DNA of 64,000 nt from Candidatus Saccharimonadota bacterium (lineage in GTDB: Bacteria; Patescibacteriota; Saccharimonadia; Saccharimonadales; Saccharimonadaceae). The translations under genes were made by a program, and so were the position numbers. Below are positions 36,493-45,780 of the stretch, in pieces (positions within the stretch are counted from its first letter, which is position 1; the number at the start of each line of letters is the position of its first letter). The stretch is taken from positions 47,124 through 111,123 of the forward strand of contig JAILSC010000016.1 in the NCBI GenBank assembly GCA_024697865.1. The letters are read 5' to 3'. Under the pieces are notes generated by a model. That model saw only the letters and a program-made list of their open reading frames with translations, was not told the DNA's origin and ran no database searches.

Positions 36493-36837
36493 ATGAGTAA
36501 AAAAGAGTTACACCCTAAAGATTATCGCGATGTCGTGTTTTCTGACGAAGCAGCTGGTTTTTCATTTTTGACTAAATCTACTGCTAAGAGCGATACCACC
36601 ATCAAATGGGAAGATGGTAAAGAATACCCATTAGTAAAAATTCAGATTTCTTCTAAGAGCCATCCGTTCTTCACCGGCGAAGAGAAGATTATCGACACCG
36701 AAGGTCGCGTAGACCGCTTCAAAGCACGTGCCGAGAAAGCTAAGAAGATGAAGGAAGCTTTGGAGAACAAGGCTAAAAAAGCCGCCAAAGAAGCCGAGAA
36801 AAAGGCTGCTAAAGAAAACGATAAAATCGAAAAATAA
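36493..36837 (+). CDS. rpmE: 50S ribosomal protein L31, type B with long tail
   Basis: A 114-residue protein. Residues 1-80 are L31 type B (LHPKDYRDVVFSD, EYPLVKIQISSKSHPFFTGEEK, GRVDRF). The zinc-binding Cys set is absent, as in the C-minus form. The last 40 residues are a Lys/Ala/Glu helix not found in most L31 proteins. The ATG at 36493 follows TATAAT closely; the in-frame ATG at 36481 overlaps the -10 and cannot be the start. Confidence 0.9.
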   Translation: MSKKELHPKDYRDVVFSDEAAGFSFLTKSTAKSDTTIKWEDGKEYPLVKIQISSKSHPFFTGEEKIIDTEGRVDRFKARAEKAKKMKEALENKAKKAAKEAEKKAAKENDKIEK

Positions 36838-36906
36838 TTTTCAGAAAATCCAGTTGGGCAAAGACTGGATTTTTGATATAATGGGTTTTATAAACAAGGA
36901 GTGATT

Positions 36907-37452
36907 ATGTTTGATTCATCAGAAGACCGCGCGAAAATGGAATCCACATTAGAGCGATTTAAAAATGAAATGAAGAAGGTGCGCACCGGGCGAGCACACC
37001 CAGATATGCTCTCGGGAGTAAGAGTAGAAGTTTATGGACAGATGATGCCATTAAATCAAGTATCGAATATCACCGCTGCAGATGCAACTTTGCTCGTAAT
37101 CACGCCTTTTGACCCGGCTAATATTGCGGCAATTTCAGGTGCAATCCGAGCAGACCAATCCTTGGGCTTAAACCCGGCAGATGATGGTCGGGTGATTCGC
37201 GTGCCGATCCCGGCTTTAACCGAAGAACGTCGTAAGGAAATCGTAAAAAATGCCTCGGCTAAGGTGGAAGAAGCTAAAGTGGCCCTAAGGAATACCCGCG
37301 AAGACGCGCGCAAAGCCATTAAAAATGCCGCGGAGATGAGTGAAGACATAAAGAAGCGAGCCGAGAAAGAAATCGACGAACTGACTAAAGAATTTAGCGA
37401 TAAGGTCGAAGCCGAATTTAAAACAAAATCAGAGGAGATAATGAAGTTATAA
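36907..37452 (+). CDS. frr: Ribosome recycling factor
   Basis: A 181-residue protein with the RRF signature: VRTGRAHPDMLSGVRVEVYG, ADATLLVITPFDPANIAAIS and RVPIPALTEERRKEIVKNA. It splits post-termination ribosomes with EF-G. AAGGAG lies 6 bases before the ATG. A TATAAT lies about 25 bases further up. uppS follows after 2 bases. Confidence 0.95.
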   Translation: MFDSSEDRAKMESTLERFKNEMKKVRTGRAHPDMLSGVRVEVYGQMMPLNQVSNITAADATLLVITPFDPANIAAISGAIRADQSLGLNPADDGRVIRVPIPALTEERRKEIVKNASAKVEEAKVALRNTREDARKAIKNAAEMSEDIKKRAEKEIDELTKEFSDKVEAEFKTKSEEIMKL

Positions 37453-37454
37453 CT

Positions 37455-38123
37455 ATGAGTTTAGTACATTTAGGAATCATACCGGACGGAAATAGAAGAT
37501 GGGCCAAAGAGCGGGGTCTGCCCACGATCGACGGCCATAAGCGGGGAATGGATAAAGTTGAAGAATTGATCGAGGCTGCCGCTGACGCCCAGATCCAATA
37601 TATCACTTTCTATATCTTCAGCACCGAAAACTGGAGCCGAAGCGAAGCGGAAGTATCCTACTTAATGAAAATGGCTGATACATATATCATGAAGTTCGCC
37701 AAAAAATTAGCCGCGAAGAACGGAAGGCTAGTAGTACTCGGCTCCAAGAATCGAATTTCACCAAAATTAGTTAGCACTATAGAGAAAGCCGAGAAATTGA
37801 CCGAAGATTGCACCGGAATCACGGCTTGTTTCTGCTTTAATTATGGCGGAGAACAAGAAATCGCTGATGCGGCTGCTATCGCAGCCAAAGAGGGTGACAT
37901 TACGCCGGAAACCATTCGTAAGCATCTGTATCATCCAGAAGTCCCGAATGTAGATATGGTAGTGCGAACCAGCGGCGAAGAGAGGACCTCTGGTTTCATG
38001 TTGTGGCGAGGGGCTTACAGCGAGCTAATGTTCGTCAAAAAATATTTCCCAGAAATGGAAGCTGGGGATATCGAAACAATCTTAGCAGAATACGAAAAAC
38101 GTAACCGGCGTTTCGGAAAATAA
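37455..38123 (+). CDS. uppS: Isoprenyl diphosphate synthase (undecaprenyl type)
   Basis: A 222-residue cis-prenyltransferase. LGIIPDGNRRWAKERG gives the catalytic Asp and the phosphate-binding loop, TFYIFSTENWSR the second motif and VVRTSGEERTSGFMLWRGAYSEL the C-terminal Arg/Glu motif. It makes the lipid carrier of cell-wall synthesis. It is translated from the frr transcript. Confidence 0.95.
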   Translation: MSLVHLGIIPDGNRRWAKERGLPTIDGHKRGMDKVEELIEAAADAQIQYITFYIFSTENWSRSEAEVSYLMKMADTYIMKFAKKLAAKNGRLVVLGSKNRISPKLVSTIEKAEKLTEDCTGITACFCFNYGGEQEIADAAAIAAKEGDITPETIRKHLYHPEVPNVDMVVRTSGEERTSGFMLWRGAYSELMFVKKYFPEMEAGDIETILAEYEKRNRRFGK

Positions 38124-38126
38124 TGA

Positions 38127-38132
38127 TATAAT
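38127..38132 (+). promoter_or_regulatory. Leaderless promoter, rseP
   Basis: TGATATAAT ends 7 bases before the ATG at 38140. No SD. Confidence 0.7.
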
Positions 38133-38139
38133 ATAGTAT

Positions 38140-39378
38140 ATGAATATATTTATAGGTGTGGTAGTGGGGTTGCTAGTCTTGATGACATTGGTAACTCTGC
38201 ACGAACTAGGGCATTTTATTGCGGCTAGACGTAATGGAGTAAGAGTATTAGAATTCGGGATTTGTTTCCCGCCTAGAGCGATTGCTTGGGTTAAAGACCC
38301 TAAAACTAAAAAATGGAAACGCATCCCGCGTAAAGACTGGAAGAAACCCCAAGAAGGACTGATCTTTAGCCTAAACTGGCTACCGATCGGCGGATTCTGT
38401 CAGATGGACGGAGAATCAGCCGCCGACACCAGAAAGGGGACTTTCGGGGCAGCTAGCTTCTGGTCTAAGACGAAGATTCTGTTTGCCGGCGTAGCCATGA
38501 ACTGGCTGACGGCAATTATTATCTTCACAATTTTAGCCTGGACGGGGATGCCGGAGTTTCTGCAAGGGCAGTTTACGGTGGAGGCAGACACCAGAATAGA
38601 AGCAACTCCGGTGCAAATTACCACGATAGCTGAAGGTTCACCAGCAGAAACCGCAGGGATGCAGGTAAACGATCACATCATCGCAGTCGATGGACAAGAA
38701 CTCTGGCGAGCCAGTGAAATCAATGATTATAATCGAAGCCATGCTGGGCAAGAAGTAACATATACCGTACAACGAGAAACCACAGAGTCTTGCACTCAAT
38801 CAGATTGCGAAACGACTACCCTAGATTTACCGACAACATTAAATAGCGCTGATTCGGAGTATTTACTGGGCGTGACAATGGCCTCCACCCAATCGTTGTC
38901 ATACTCGACCTGGTCGGCACCAATCGTCGGTGTGGGATTGACCGCCCAGTTGACCGGTGAGACCTTCAAGGGGGTAGGAATATTACTAGGAAACTTGGTG
39001 TCCGGTGTTGCTCAACAGTTTAGTTTTGACTCAGGGACAAGAGAAAGCGGACAGGAGGCGATTTCATCCGTAGGTGATTCGGTTGCAGGCCCGGTAGGAA
39101 TTGTGGGGCAATTATTCCCAGCCTTTACTGCGGCCGGACCGTCCAATCTAGCCTTCTTAACAGCGCTAATTAGCGTGTCGCTAGCCTGTATGAATGTATT
39201 GCCAATCCCGGCGCTAGATGGCGGACGATGGCTTCTGATCGCAATTTATAAAGCTCGCAAGAAAAAATTAACCAAGGAAACCGAAGAAAGAATAGTTTCG
39301 CGTGCGATGATGGTGCTACTAGCTTTAATCTTTATCGTTACAATTTTAGACATCATAAGGATAGCTAATGGCGGGTGA
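38140..39378 (+). CDS. rseP: Site-2 intramembrane metalloprotease (RseP/RIP)
   Basis: A 412-residue protein. The zinc motif HELGH is in the first helix (about residues 22-26), a PDZ domain follows (TIAEGSPAETAGMQVNDHI), and the third zinc ligand is in NVLPIPALDGGRW (about 355). Four transmembrane helices are visible. It cleaves membrane-bound regulators or signal peptides. Confidence 0.93.
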   Translation: MNIFIGVVVGLLVLMTLVTLHELGHFIAARRNGVRVLEFGICFPPRAIAWVKDPKTKKWKRIPRKDWKKPQEGLIFSLNWLPIGGFCQMDGESAADTRKGTFGAASFWSKTKILFAGVAMNWLTAIIIFTILAWTGMPEFLQGQFTVEADTRIEATPVQITTIAEGSPAETAGMQVNDHIIAVDGQELWRASEINDYNRSHAGQEVTYTVQRETTESCTQSDCETTTLDLPTTLNSADSEYLLGVTMASTQSLSYSTWSAPIVGVGLTAQLTGETFKGVGILLGNLVSGVAQQFSFDSGTRESGQEAISSVGDSVAGPVGIVGQLFPAFTAAGPSNLAFLTALISVSLACMNVLPIPALDGGRWLLIAIYKARKKKLTKETEERIVSRAMMVLLALIFIVTILDIIRIANGG

Positions 39379-40153
39379 GGCAAAACCTAGAAAATCGTGG
39401 CGAAAAACCACACTGATTATTTTGGCGATGCTATTTTGGACCTTTGCATCAGTGATTGGTTCGCAACTGATCGTGGGGCTAATCATGATTCCGATCGTCG
39501 GGGAAGAATCTTTCCAGACGCCGGTAATGACTACGGTATATTCGGCCCTATCTTATATTTTAGCCATGGTGCTGGTAATTTTTGTCCCGCCAAAATTTGC
39601 AGCTAAGATCAGCTCGCCTCAAAAACCCGAAAAAAAGCTCAAAATCCTTAACCGCGAAGAACTGGGTTTGCGCGGATGGCCAACCTGGGCTGATGTCGGA
39701 CTAGCTCCAGTAGGATTTATCGTACAAATTATCTTGTCGATGCTTCTGGTCGGACTGTTCAGCCTATTTCCGTGGTTCAACGCAGAAGAGGCCCAAGACG
39801 TCGGCTACAACATACTAAACGGAAGCCTGGATCGCACGGTGGCCTTCATCTCTTTAGTGGTGGTTGCGCCAATTATGGAAGAGATCATCTTCCGAGGCTG
39901 GCTGTATGGTAAATTACGACAGAAATTATCTGGTAAAACATCTGAAATAACCGGAATAATTATCTCTATTCTTCTGGTTTCGTTATTATTTGGCATAGTA
40001 CACATGCAATGGAACGTAGGCGTAAATGTATTCGCTTTGTCAGTGGTATTATGTGTTTTGCGTGAAATCACGGGGACAATTTATTCTGGTATCTTAGTTC
40101 ATATGCTGAAAAACGGAATAGCGTTTTACTTCTTATATGTAGCAGGGGTGTGA
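39368..40153 (+). CDS. CPBP (CAAX/Abi) family intramembrane protease
   Basis: A 261-residue membrane protein with about six helices. The family motifs are EEIIFRGWLYGKLR (Glu-Glu and Arg) and FGIVHMQWN, with a last His in LVHMLKNG. It overlaps rseP by 11 bases. Substrate unknown. Confidence 0.88.
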   Translation: MAGEAKPRKSWRKTTLIILAMLFWTFASVIGSQLIVGLIMIPIVGEESFQTPVMTTVYSALSYILAMVLVIFVPPKFAAKISSPQKPEKKLKILNREELGLRGWPTWADVGLAPVGFIVQIILSMLLVGLFSLFPWFNAEEAQDVGYNILNGSLDRTVAFISLVVVAPIMEEIIFRGWLYGKLRQKLSGKTSEITGIIISILLVSLLFGIVHMQWNVGVNVFALSVVLCVLREITGTIYSGILVHMLKNGIAFYFLYVAGV

Positions 40154-40159
40154 TATAAT
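40154..40159 (+). promoter_or_regulatory. Leaderless promoter, proS
   Basis: TGATATAAT ends 7 bases before the ATG at 40167. No SD. It overlaps the stop of the CPBP gene. Confidence 0.7.
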
Positions 40160-40166
40160 ATAACGT

Positions 40167-41390
40167 ATGAGATTATCACAGACTTTTATCAAAACTTTAC
40201 GTGAAGCGCCGAAAGACGAAACCGCTAAAAACGGGGCTTTACTAACTCGAGCGGGCTATATCCACAAAGAAATGGCTGGCGTATACGATTATTTGCCGTT
40301 AGGACTAAGGGTATTAAATAACATTGAAAATATTATTCGAGACGAACTAAATAAGCTAGGTTGCGAAGAGGTATTGATGTCTGCCTTGCAAAACCCAGAA
40401 CCATGGGAAAAGACTGGACGGTTCTCTGATCAAGAGGTAGACATTTGGTTTAAGACTGAGCTTTCAGCCGGTGGCGAATTAGGTTTAGCGCCTACTCATG
40501 AAGAACCAATCATCGAAATGGTCAAGAAGTACGTCTCTAGCTATAAAGATTTACCATTCGCGGTGTATCAATTCCAAAATAAATTCCGTAATGAACTGAG
40601 AGCAAAATCAGGTATTTTGCGCGGACGCGAGTTTTTAATGAAAGATCTATATAGCTTCCATACTACGGAGGCAGATCTAGACAGATTCTACGCTGAAGTA
40701 GAAGGGGCTTACGAACGAATTTACGAGCGAGTAGGACTAGGCGATTGTACCTACGAGACTTTTGCTAGTGGAGGAATTTTCTCTAAATTCTCGCACGAAT
40801 ATCAGACAGAGTTACCAGTAGGAGAAGATACAATCTACTACAACGAGAATCATTCACTAGTACTAAATAAAGAAGTGTTCGAAGACGATATTTTGGCAGA
40901 ATTTAAAGTTAAAAAAGAAGATTTTAAAGAGACTAATGGCGCTGAAGTGGGGAATATCTTTAAATTGATGTTTAAATATTCCGAGCCCCTAGAATTAAAA
41001 TATGCCGATGAAGACAACTCGACTAAGACGGTTTATATGGGCTGTTACGGAATTGGTGTGTCCCGTTTGATGGGGGTAATTGCCGAAAAATATTCGGACG
41101 ATAAGGGCTTAATCTGGCCAGAATCAGTAGCGCCATTCAAATACTATCTGGTGGGGATTGGTGAAAAGGGGTTAGCCAAAGTTGAAGAATTATACCAGGG
41201 GCGAGAAAATGAAATCCTGTTTGACGATCGTGACGCTAGACCAGGGGAAAAATTTGCCGACTCAGAACTAATGGGCATCCCTTATCGTATAGTTGTTTCA
41301 GATAAGACCTTAACGTCTGATTCAGCAGAAGTAACTAATAGATTGACCGGTGAAACTGCGTTAGTAAAATTGGCAGAATTGTTTAAATAG
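40167..41390 (+). CDS. proS: Prolyl-tRNA synthetase, short form
   Basis: A 407-residue class II synthetase. Motif 2 is FRNELRAKSGILRGREFLMKD-like (about 145-165), motif 3 is CYGIGVSRLMG (about 293). The roughly 180-residue editing insert of usual bacterial ProRS is missing: only a short link lies between TFASGGIFSKFSHEYQ and the core. The anticodon-binding domain is at the C-terminus. Ala-tRNAPro would need a separate hydrolase. Confidence 0.95.
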   Translation: MRLSQTFIKTLREAPKDETAKNGALLTRAGYIHKEMAGVYDYLPLGLRVLNNIENIIRDELNKLGCEEVLMSALQNPEPWEKTGRFSDQEVDIWFKTELSAGGELGLAPTHEEPIIEMVKKYVSSYKDLPFAVYQFQNKFRNELRAKSGILRGREFLMKDLYSFHTTEADLDRFYAEVEGAYERIYERVGLGDCTYETFASGGIFSKFSHEYQTELPVGEDTIYYNENHSLVLNKEVFEDDILAEFKVKKEDFKETNGAEVGNIFKLMFKYSEPLELKYADEDNSTKTVYMGCYGIGVSRLMGVIAEKYSDDKGLIWPESVAPFKYYLVGIGEKGLAKVEELYQGRENEILFDDRDARPGEKFADSELMGIPYRIVVSDKTLTSDSAEVTNRLTGETALVKLAELFK

Positions 41391-41393
41391 ATA

Positions 41394-41422
41394 TTGACAT
41401 TTAAGGAGTTTTTCGGTAAACT
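41394..41422 (+). promoter_or_regulatory. Promoter of greA
   Basis: TTGACA (41394-41399), a 17-base spacer and TAAACT (41417-41422). Confidence 0.5.
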
Positions 41423-41450
41423 CTATATGTATCAATAGTGGGAGTTAATT

Positions 41451-41897
41451 ATGATTAAGAAAACCATTAGTCTAACAGCGGCCGGGAAGAAAGATTTAGA
41501 GCAAGAATTAGCTGATTTAATTAAAGGGCGGCCAGCGATTGCCGAGAGGATTGCTACGGCGCGATCTTTTGGTGATCTATCAGAGAACGAAGAATACTCT
41601 TCAGCCCGCAACGAACAGAAAGTAGCCGAAAGCCGGATTTTAGAGATCCAAGATATTTTAAAAAACGCCAAGGTAATCCGTGGCGGCAAGAAAGACAAGG
41701 TAGCACTGGGAGCGACGGTGAATTTAACCTTAAGCGGCAAAAAGATGGAATACGCCTTAGTGGGGCCGACCGAGGCCAACCCGCTAGAAGGCAAAATCTC
41801 TAATGAGTCGCCAATCGGTAAAGCCTTACTAGGTCATAAAGCTGGGGATACTTTCGAATTTAACGGCAAAAAAGTTAAGATCGTAGAAATCAAATAA
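41451..41897 (+). CDS. greA: Transcription elongation factor GreA
   Basis: A 148-residue protein. The N-terminal coiled coil has RIATARSFGDLSENEEYSSARNEQ with the acidic tip residues, and the C-terminal domain ends with PIGKALLGHKAGDTFEFNGKK. It reactivates backtracked RNA polymerase. GGGAG precedes the ATG. Confidence 0.95.
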   Translation: MIKKTISLTAAGKKDLEQELADLIKGRPAIAERIATARSFGDLSENEEYSSARNEQKVAESRILEIQDILKNAKVIRGGKKDKVALGATVNLTLSGKKMEYALVGPTEANPLEGKISNESPIGKALLGHKAGDTFEFNGKKVKIVEIK

Positions 41898-41902
41898 TCT
41901 GA

Positions 41903-41908
41903 TATAAT
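41903..41908 (+). promoter_or_regulatory. Leaderless promoter, lysS
   Basis: TGATATAAT ends 6 bases before the ATG at 41915. No SD. Confidence 0.7.
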
Positions 41909-41914
41909 AGAGTT

Positions 41915-43393
41915 ATGTTGTTAGAAGACTATCGCAAAGAACGCTTGCGCAAGTTGGAGGAGATCCGGGCCAAGGGAATCGATCCGTATCCGTCCAAAAC
42001 GGCGCGCAATACTAAAATTATTGACGTAGTAAATCATTTTGATGAGAAAAAGGGACAAGAAGTCTGCATCGCTGGACGAATTGTAGCGATTAGATCTTTT
42101 GGGAAACTAGTGTTTCTTAAAGTAAGAGATTTATCGGGCGAAGTACAGGTCTTCATGAAAGCTACGGGGGAAGAACGCGAAGGCTTGTTCGGCGCAAAGC
42201 AGATAAAACTCTTGGACGTAGGTGATTTTATTGAGGCTAAGGGGACGGTGGATAAGACCCAAACTGGTGAGATTTCGGTATTTTGTGATTTTGTCAAACT
42301 CCTGACTAAGACCCTTAGGCCTCTACCAGAGAAGTTCACCAACAAAGAAGAGCGATACCGTCGCCGCTATGTAGATATGAATGTAAATCCGGGCGTACGG
42401 GAGAGACTGGTCCGCCGTTCCAGGTTCTGGCAAGCAACGCGGGATTTCATGAATTCGCACGGCTTTGTGGAAATAAATATCCCGGTCTTAGAGCACACTA
42501 CGGGCGGAGCAGATGCAACACCGTTTGTTACGCACATGAATGCCTTGGATGAAGATCTTTATCTCAGAATTTCACACGAGTTACCTTTGAAGCGGCTCCT
42601 GGGTGGTGGCTTTGAAAAAGTTTACGATATTGGGCCTAGGTTCCGAAACGAGGGTGTAGATGATGAGCACTTGCCGGAGCATATCGCGTTCGAAGCTTAT
42701 GCCGCCTATGAAAATTACGAAGACGGCATGAAGTTCTACGAGGAAATGATCAAATACGTTTGCAAAGAAACGTGGGGAACCCTGCAATTTAACGTAGGTG
42801 GATTCGAAATCAATCTAGACCAAGAGTGGCCACGCGTAAAATATGCAGATTTACTCCGCGAAAAGTATAATGTAGACGTCTTTAATCCTGACCGAGAACA
42901 GTTAATCCAAGTATTACTAGAGAACTGGGACGCGAAAGATTTAAGCCGCGAGGATTTTGTAAAGAAACTAGAAAACACCAGTACCCCGCACTTAATTGAT
43001 GATGTCTGGAAATTGATTCGCAAAACTTCGGCAGGGCCATATTGGCTAATAGAAGAACCTTTAAGCTTATCGCCTCTAGCAAAGAAATCCGCCGATAACC
43101 CCCTGGTAACTGAAAGATTTCACCCCATCATTGCAGGGACAGAAATGGGCAATGGTTTTTCAGAGCTGAATGATCCGCTGGATCAATTTGAACGATTCAA
43201 AGAGCAGCAGGCAGCCCGCGACGCAGGCGATGAAGAAGCTCAGATGATGGACCAAGATTTCGTGGAAATGTTAGAATATGGTATGCCGCCAGCCTGTGGT
43301 TGGGGCAATAGCGAACGAAATTTCTGGCTCCTAGAGGGTGTGCCGGGCCGAGAAGCAGTGCCATTTCCGTTGATGAAAGCTAAAGAAGACTAA
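41915..43393 (+). CDS. lysS: Lysyl-tRNA synthetase, class II
   Basis: A 492-residue protein: OB-fold anticodon domain (VCIAGRIVAIRSFGKLVFLKV), then the class II core with RRRYVDMNVNPGVRERLVRRS, motif 2 (FEKVYDIGPRFRNEGVDDEHLPEH) and EMGNGFSELNDPLDQFERF. Motif 3 reads CGWGNSER instead of the common GxGIGIDR, although its Arg is kept. Confidence 0.93.
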   Translation: MLLEDYRKERLRKLEEIRAKGIDPYPSKTARNTKIIDVVNHFDEKKGQEVCIAGRIVAIRSFGKLVFLKVRDLSGEVQVFMKATGEEREGLFGAKQIKLLDVGDFIEAKGTVDKTQTGEISVFCDFVKLLTKTLRPLPEKFTNKEERYRRRYVDMNVNPGVRERLVRRSRFWQATRDFMNSHGFVEINIPVLEHTTGGADATPFVTHMNALDEDLYLRISHELPLKRLLGGGFEKVYDIGPRFRNEGVDDEHLPEHIAFEAYAAYENYEDGMKFYEEMIKYVCKETWGTLQFNVGGFEINLDQEWPRVKYADLLREKYNVDVFNPDREQLIQVLLENWDAKDLSREDFVKKLENTSTPHLIDDVWKLIRKTSAGPYWLIEEPLSLSPLAKKSADNPLVTERFHPIIAGTEMGNGFSELNDPLDQFERFKEQQAARDAGDEEAQMMDQDFVEMLEYGMPPACGWGNSERNFWLLEGVPGREAVPFPLMKAKED

Positions 43394-43605
43394 AATTCGA
43401 TAATTTTAACGCGAGACTTTGCCCCACGAGTGATAGTAATACTGGTCTTAGGGACTTTGAAGTGCTTAGCCAGCAGTTTAATTAGGACGGTATTAGCTTC
43501 GCCATCATGAGGTTTAGCCCGTAAATAAACAGTAAGTTCGCCGGTGGCGGTTTCGATGATTTTTTCTTGCGAACTGCCCGGTTTGACGATGACTTGGTAT
43601 TTCAT
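43390..43605 (-). CDS. DUF167 (YggU) family protein
   Basis: A 71-residue protein with VKPGSSQEKI, LRAKPHDGEANTVLIKLLAKHF and ITRGAKSRVKII, the whole DUF167 pattern. Function is not established. It converges on lysS with a 4-base overlap and is divergent from uvrB. A TATAAT (43617-43612) lies 6 bases before its ATG, so it is leaderless. Confidence 0.9.
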   Translation of the reverse strand: MKYQVIVKPGSSQEKIIETATGELTVYLRAKPHDGEANTVLIKLLAKHFKVPKTSITITRGAKSRVKIIEF

Positions 43606-43611
43606 AAATAT

Positions 43612-43639
43612 ATTATATAATATTTTAGCGTGATATAAT
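43612..43639. promoter_or_regulatory. Divergent leaderless promoters, DUF167 gene and uvrB
   Basis: Minus TATAAT at 43617-43612, 6 bases before the ATG at 43605. Plus TGATATAAT with TATAAT at 43634-43639, 7 bases before the ATG at 43647. The two starts are 41 bases apart. Confidence 0.65.
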
Positions 43640-43646
43640 AATAGAT

Positions 43647-45740
43647 ATGGCTAAGTTTAAGTTAGTGTCTAAATATCAGCCCACGGGCGACCAACCGGCA
43701 GCAATTAAGCAACTGACGGATGGAGTTTTGTCGGGGATTCACGAGCAAACACTGCTCGGGGTAACTGGCTCAGGCAAAACTTTTACTATGGCCAACATCA
43801 TTGAAAAAACCCAACGGCCAACGCTGATTTTGGCGCACAATAAAACGCTGGCGGCACAGCTTTATGCTGAATTCCGAGAATTTTTCCCAGATAATGAAGT
43901 ACATTACTTTGTTTCGTACTTTGATTATTATCAACCGGAGGCATATATTGCCTCAACAGACACTTATATCGAAAAAGATTCGGCGATTAACGACGAAATT
44001 GACCGTTTGAGGCACGGAGCAACGGAGGCATTGCTGACTAGACGCGATGTAATTGTAGTAGCCTCAGTGTCTTGTATCTACGGTATTGGTTCGCCGGAAA
44101 ATTATACCGAGATGTCGTTGCCACTGTGGAAGACTCAAGGTGGGTGGGTGGCAAGCAATGGCTCTTCGGACACGCTTGCTCGCGCCCGTCTTCACGGGGC
44201 GAGCTCGCTTCTCGTGAACCCAGCTGGGTCCACAAATTCCTTAGAACCATCGCCTGCCACCCTCTCTCAATTAGACTTCATCCGCTATCTCGTGAACATG
44301 CAGTATCATCGGAATGATTTGGCGTTTGAGCGAGGTAATTTCCGGGTAATGGGTGACACTATAGATTTATACCCGGCTAACGGAGAGTATGCTTACCGAT
44401 TTGAATTCGGATTTGATACCTTGGAAGAGGTAAAAATCGTGGATCCGTTGACTTTTGAGGTACGCGAGAAGCCCGATCACATACATTTATTCCCAAATAC
44501 GCATTATGCCACGCCAGCCGACCAATTAGAAAAGGCTTTGACTACAATCCGGGCCGAATTTGAGGACAGATTAAAATATTTCGAGAAACACCAGAAATAT
44601 TTAGAGGCCCAAAGATTATCGCAACGCACCAAATACGATTTAGAAATGTTGAAAGAAACCGGTTTTGTGAAGGGAATTGAGAATTATTCTCGGCACTTGG
44701 ATGGTCGCAAGCCAGGAGGACCACCTTCTACTTTGCTAGATTTCTTCCCAGAAGATTGGCTTTTGATTGTTGATGAATCGCATATGACTCTACCGCAAGT
44801 ACGGGGAATGTATAATGGCGATCACGCCCGAAAGTTAAATTTAGTGGAATACGGATTCCGTCTGCCGTCAGCCTTGGATAACCGACCCCTAACTTACGGC
44901 GAATTCCAAAAGCACATTAATCAAGCAATTTATGTCTCGGCCACACCGGGAGAATATGAATTAGAAAATTCACCTGAGCCAGCTGAGCAAGTAATTCGCC
45001 CGACCGGACTCCTAGATCCAGAAATTGAAGTACGTTCACCAGACGGCCAAATTGATGATTTGATGGAGGAAATAGACCGCCGCATCGCCAAGGGGCAACG
45101 CACTTTGATTACCACTCTGACCAAACGCATGGCTGAAGATTTAACCGATCATCTAAAAGAACGGGGCGTAAAAACGGCCTACATTCATTCGGATATTGAC
45201 ACTTTGGAACGCGGAGATATTTTGCGTGATTTGCGTGAAGGCGTATACGATGTACTGGTAGGCATTAACTTACTACGCGAAGGGTTGGATTTGCCAGAAG
45301 TATCGCTAGTGGCGATTCTGGATGCTGATAAGGAAGGGTTCTTACGTTCAGAGTCGGCATTGATTCAGACAATTGGCCGTGCAGCCCGGCACGAAGAGGG
45401 GAAGGTAATTATGTACGCTAATTATATTACGGAGAGCATGGAGCGGGCGATTGGCGAGACTAATCGTCGCCGAGAAATCCAGCAGGAATATAACGAAAAA
45501 CACGGAATTACGCCAAAATCTGTGAAGAAAGAAATTTCAAAAGGACTCCGCGCAATTATTCCCGAAAAGGAAAAAGAAAATAAGCTAGATATCAAACGCG
45601 TACCAAAGGATGAACTGCCCGCATTAATCAAACAACTAAGTTCCGAGATGCAATTAGCTGCAGCTAATTTGGAGTTTGAAAAAGCAGCCTTACTTAGGGA
45701 CGAAATTGAGAAAATTAAAGCCTACATAGAAGGGAAATAA
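43647..45740 (+). CDS. uvrB: Excinuclease ABC subunit B
   Basis: A 697-residue helicase-like repair protein. Walker A is [10 protein letters not shown], the beta-hairpin has [14 protein letters not shown]-like residues, and motifs V and VI ([22 protein letters not shown]) and a C-terminal UVR motif are present. It finds DNA lesions with UvrA. It is 30-40 residues longer than usual: residues about 162-207, between [12 protein letters not shown] and [14 protein letters not shown], are a Gly/Ser/Ala-rich insert encoded by an inverted-repeat element. The reading frame is kept. Confidence 0.95.
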   Translation: MAKFKLVSKYQPTGDQPAAIKQLTDGVLSGIHEQTLLGVTGSGKTFTMANIIEKTQRPTLILAHNKTLAAQLYAEFREFFPDNEVHYFVSYFDYYQPEAYIASTDTYIEKDSAINDEIDRLRHGATEALLTRRDVIVVASVSCIYGIGSPENYTEMSLPLWKTQGGWVASNGSSDTLARARLHGASSLLVNPAGSTNSLEPSPATLSQLDFIRYLVNMQYHRNDLAFERGNFRVMGDTIDLYPANGEYAYRFEFGFDTLEEVKIVDPLTFEVREKPDHIHLFPNTHYATPADQLEKALTTIRAEFEDRLKYFEKHQKYLEAQRLSQRTKYDLEMLKETGFVKGIENYSRHLDGRKPGGPPSTLLDFFPEDWLLIVDESHMTLPQVRGMYNGDHARKLNLVEYGFRLPSALDNRPLTYGEFQKHINQAIYVSATPGEYELENSPEPAEQVIRPTGLLDPEIEVRSPDGQIDDLMEEIDRRIAKGQRTLITTLTKRMAEDLTDHLKERGVKTAYIHSDIDTLERGDILRDLREGVYDVLVGINLLREGLDLPEVSLVAILDADKEGFLRSESALIQTIGRAARHEEGKVIMYANYITESMERAIGETNRRREIQQEYNEKHGITPKSVKKEISKGLRAIIPEKEKENKLDIKRVPKDELPALIKQLSSEMQLAAANLEFEKAALLRDEIEKIKAYIEGK
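44131..44268. repeat. Palindromic element inserted in frame in uvrB
   Basis: Arms GGGTGGCAAGCAATGG (about 44146-44161) and CCATCGCCTGCCACCC (about 44247-44262) match in 14 of 16 positions as an inverted repeat. Inside lies a second hairpin, GCTCGC-g-CCCGT with ACGGGGCGAGC, and the palindrome CCCAGCTGGG. The element is G+C richer than the gene around it. It recalls the Rickettsia palindromic elements that enter protein genes. Confidence 0.65.
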
Positions 45741-45764
45741 CTCCAAAATACTGGACTGACATGA

Positions 45765-45770
45765 TATAAT
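45765..45770 (+). promoter_or_regulatory. -10 box of the phosphoketolase unit
   Basis: TGATATAAT ends 10 bases before the ATG at 45781. No SD. The leader would be about 3 bases. Confidence 0.65.
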
Positions 45771-45780
45771 GGTTATAGTT

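Noticed and set aside
44038-44250. Minus-strand ORF across the uvrB insertion
   Set aside because: It arises from the inverted-repeat element and has no start signal; the uvrB frame is continuous.
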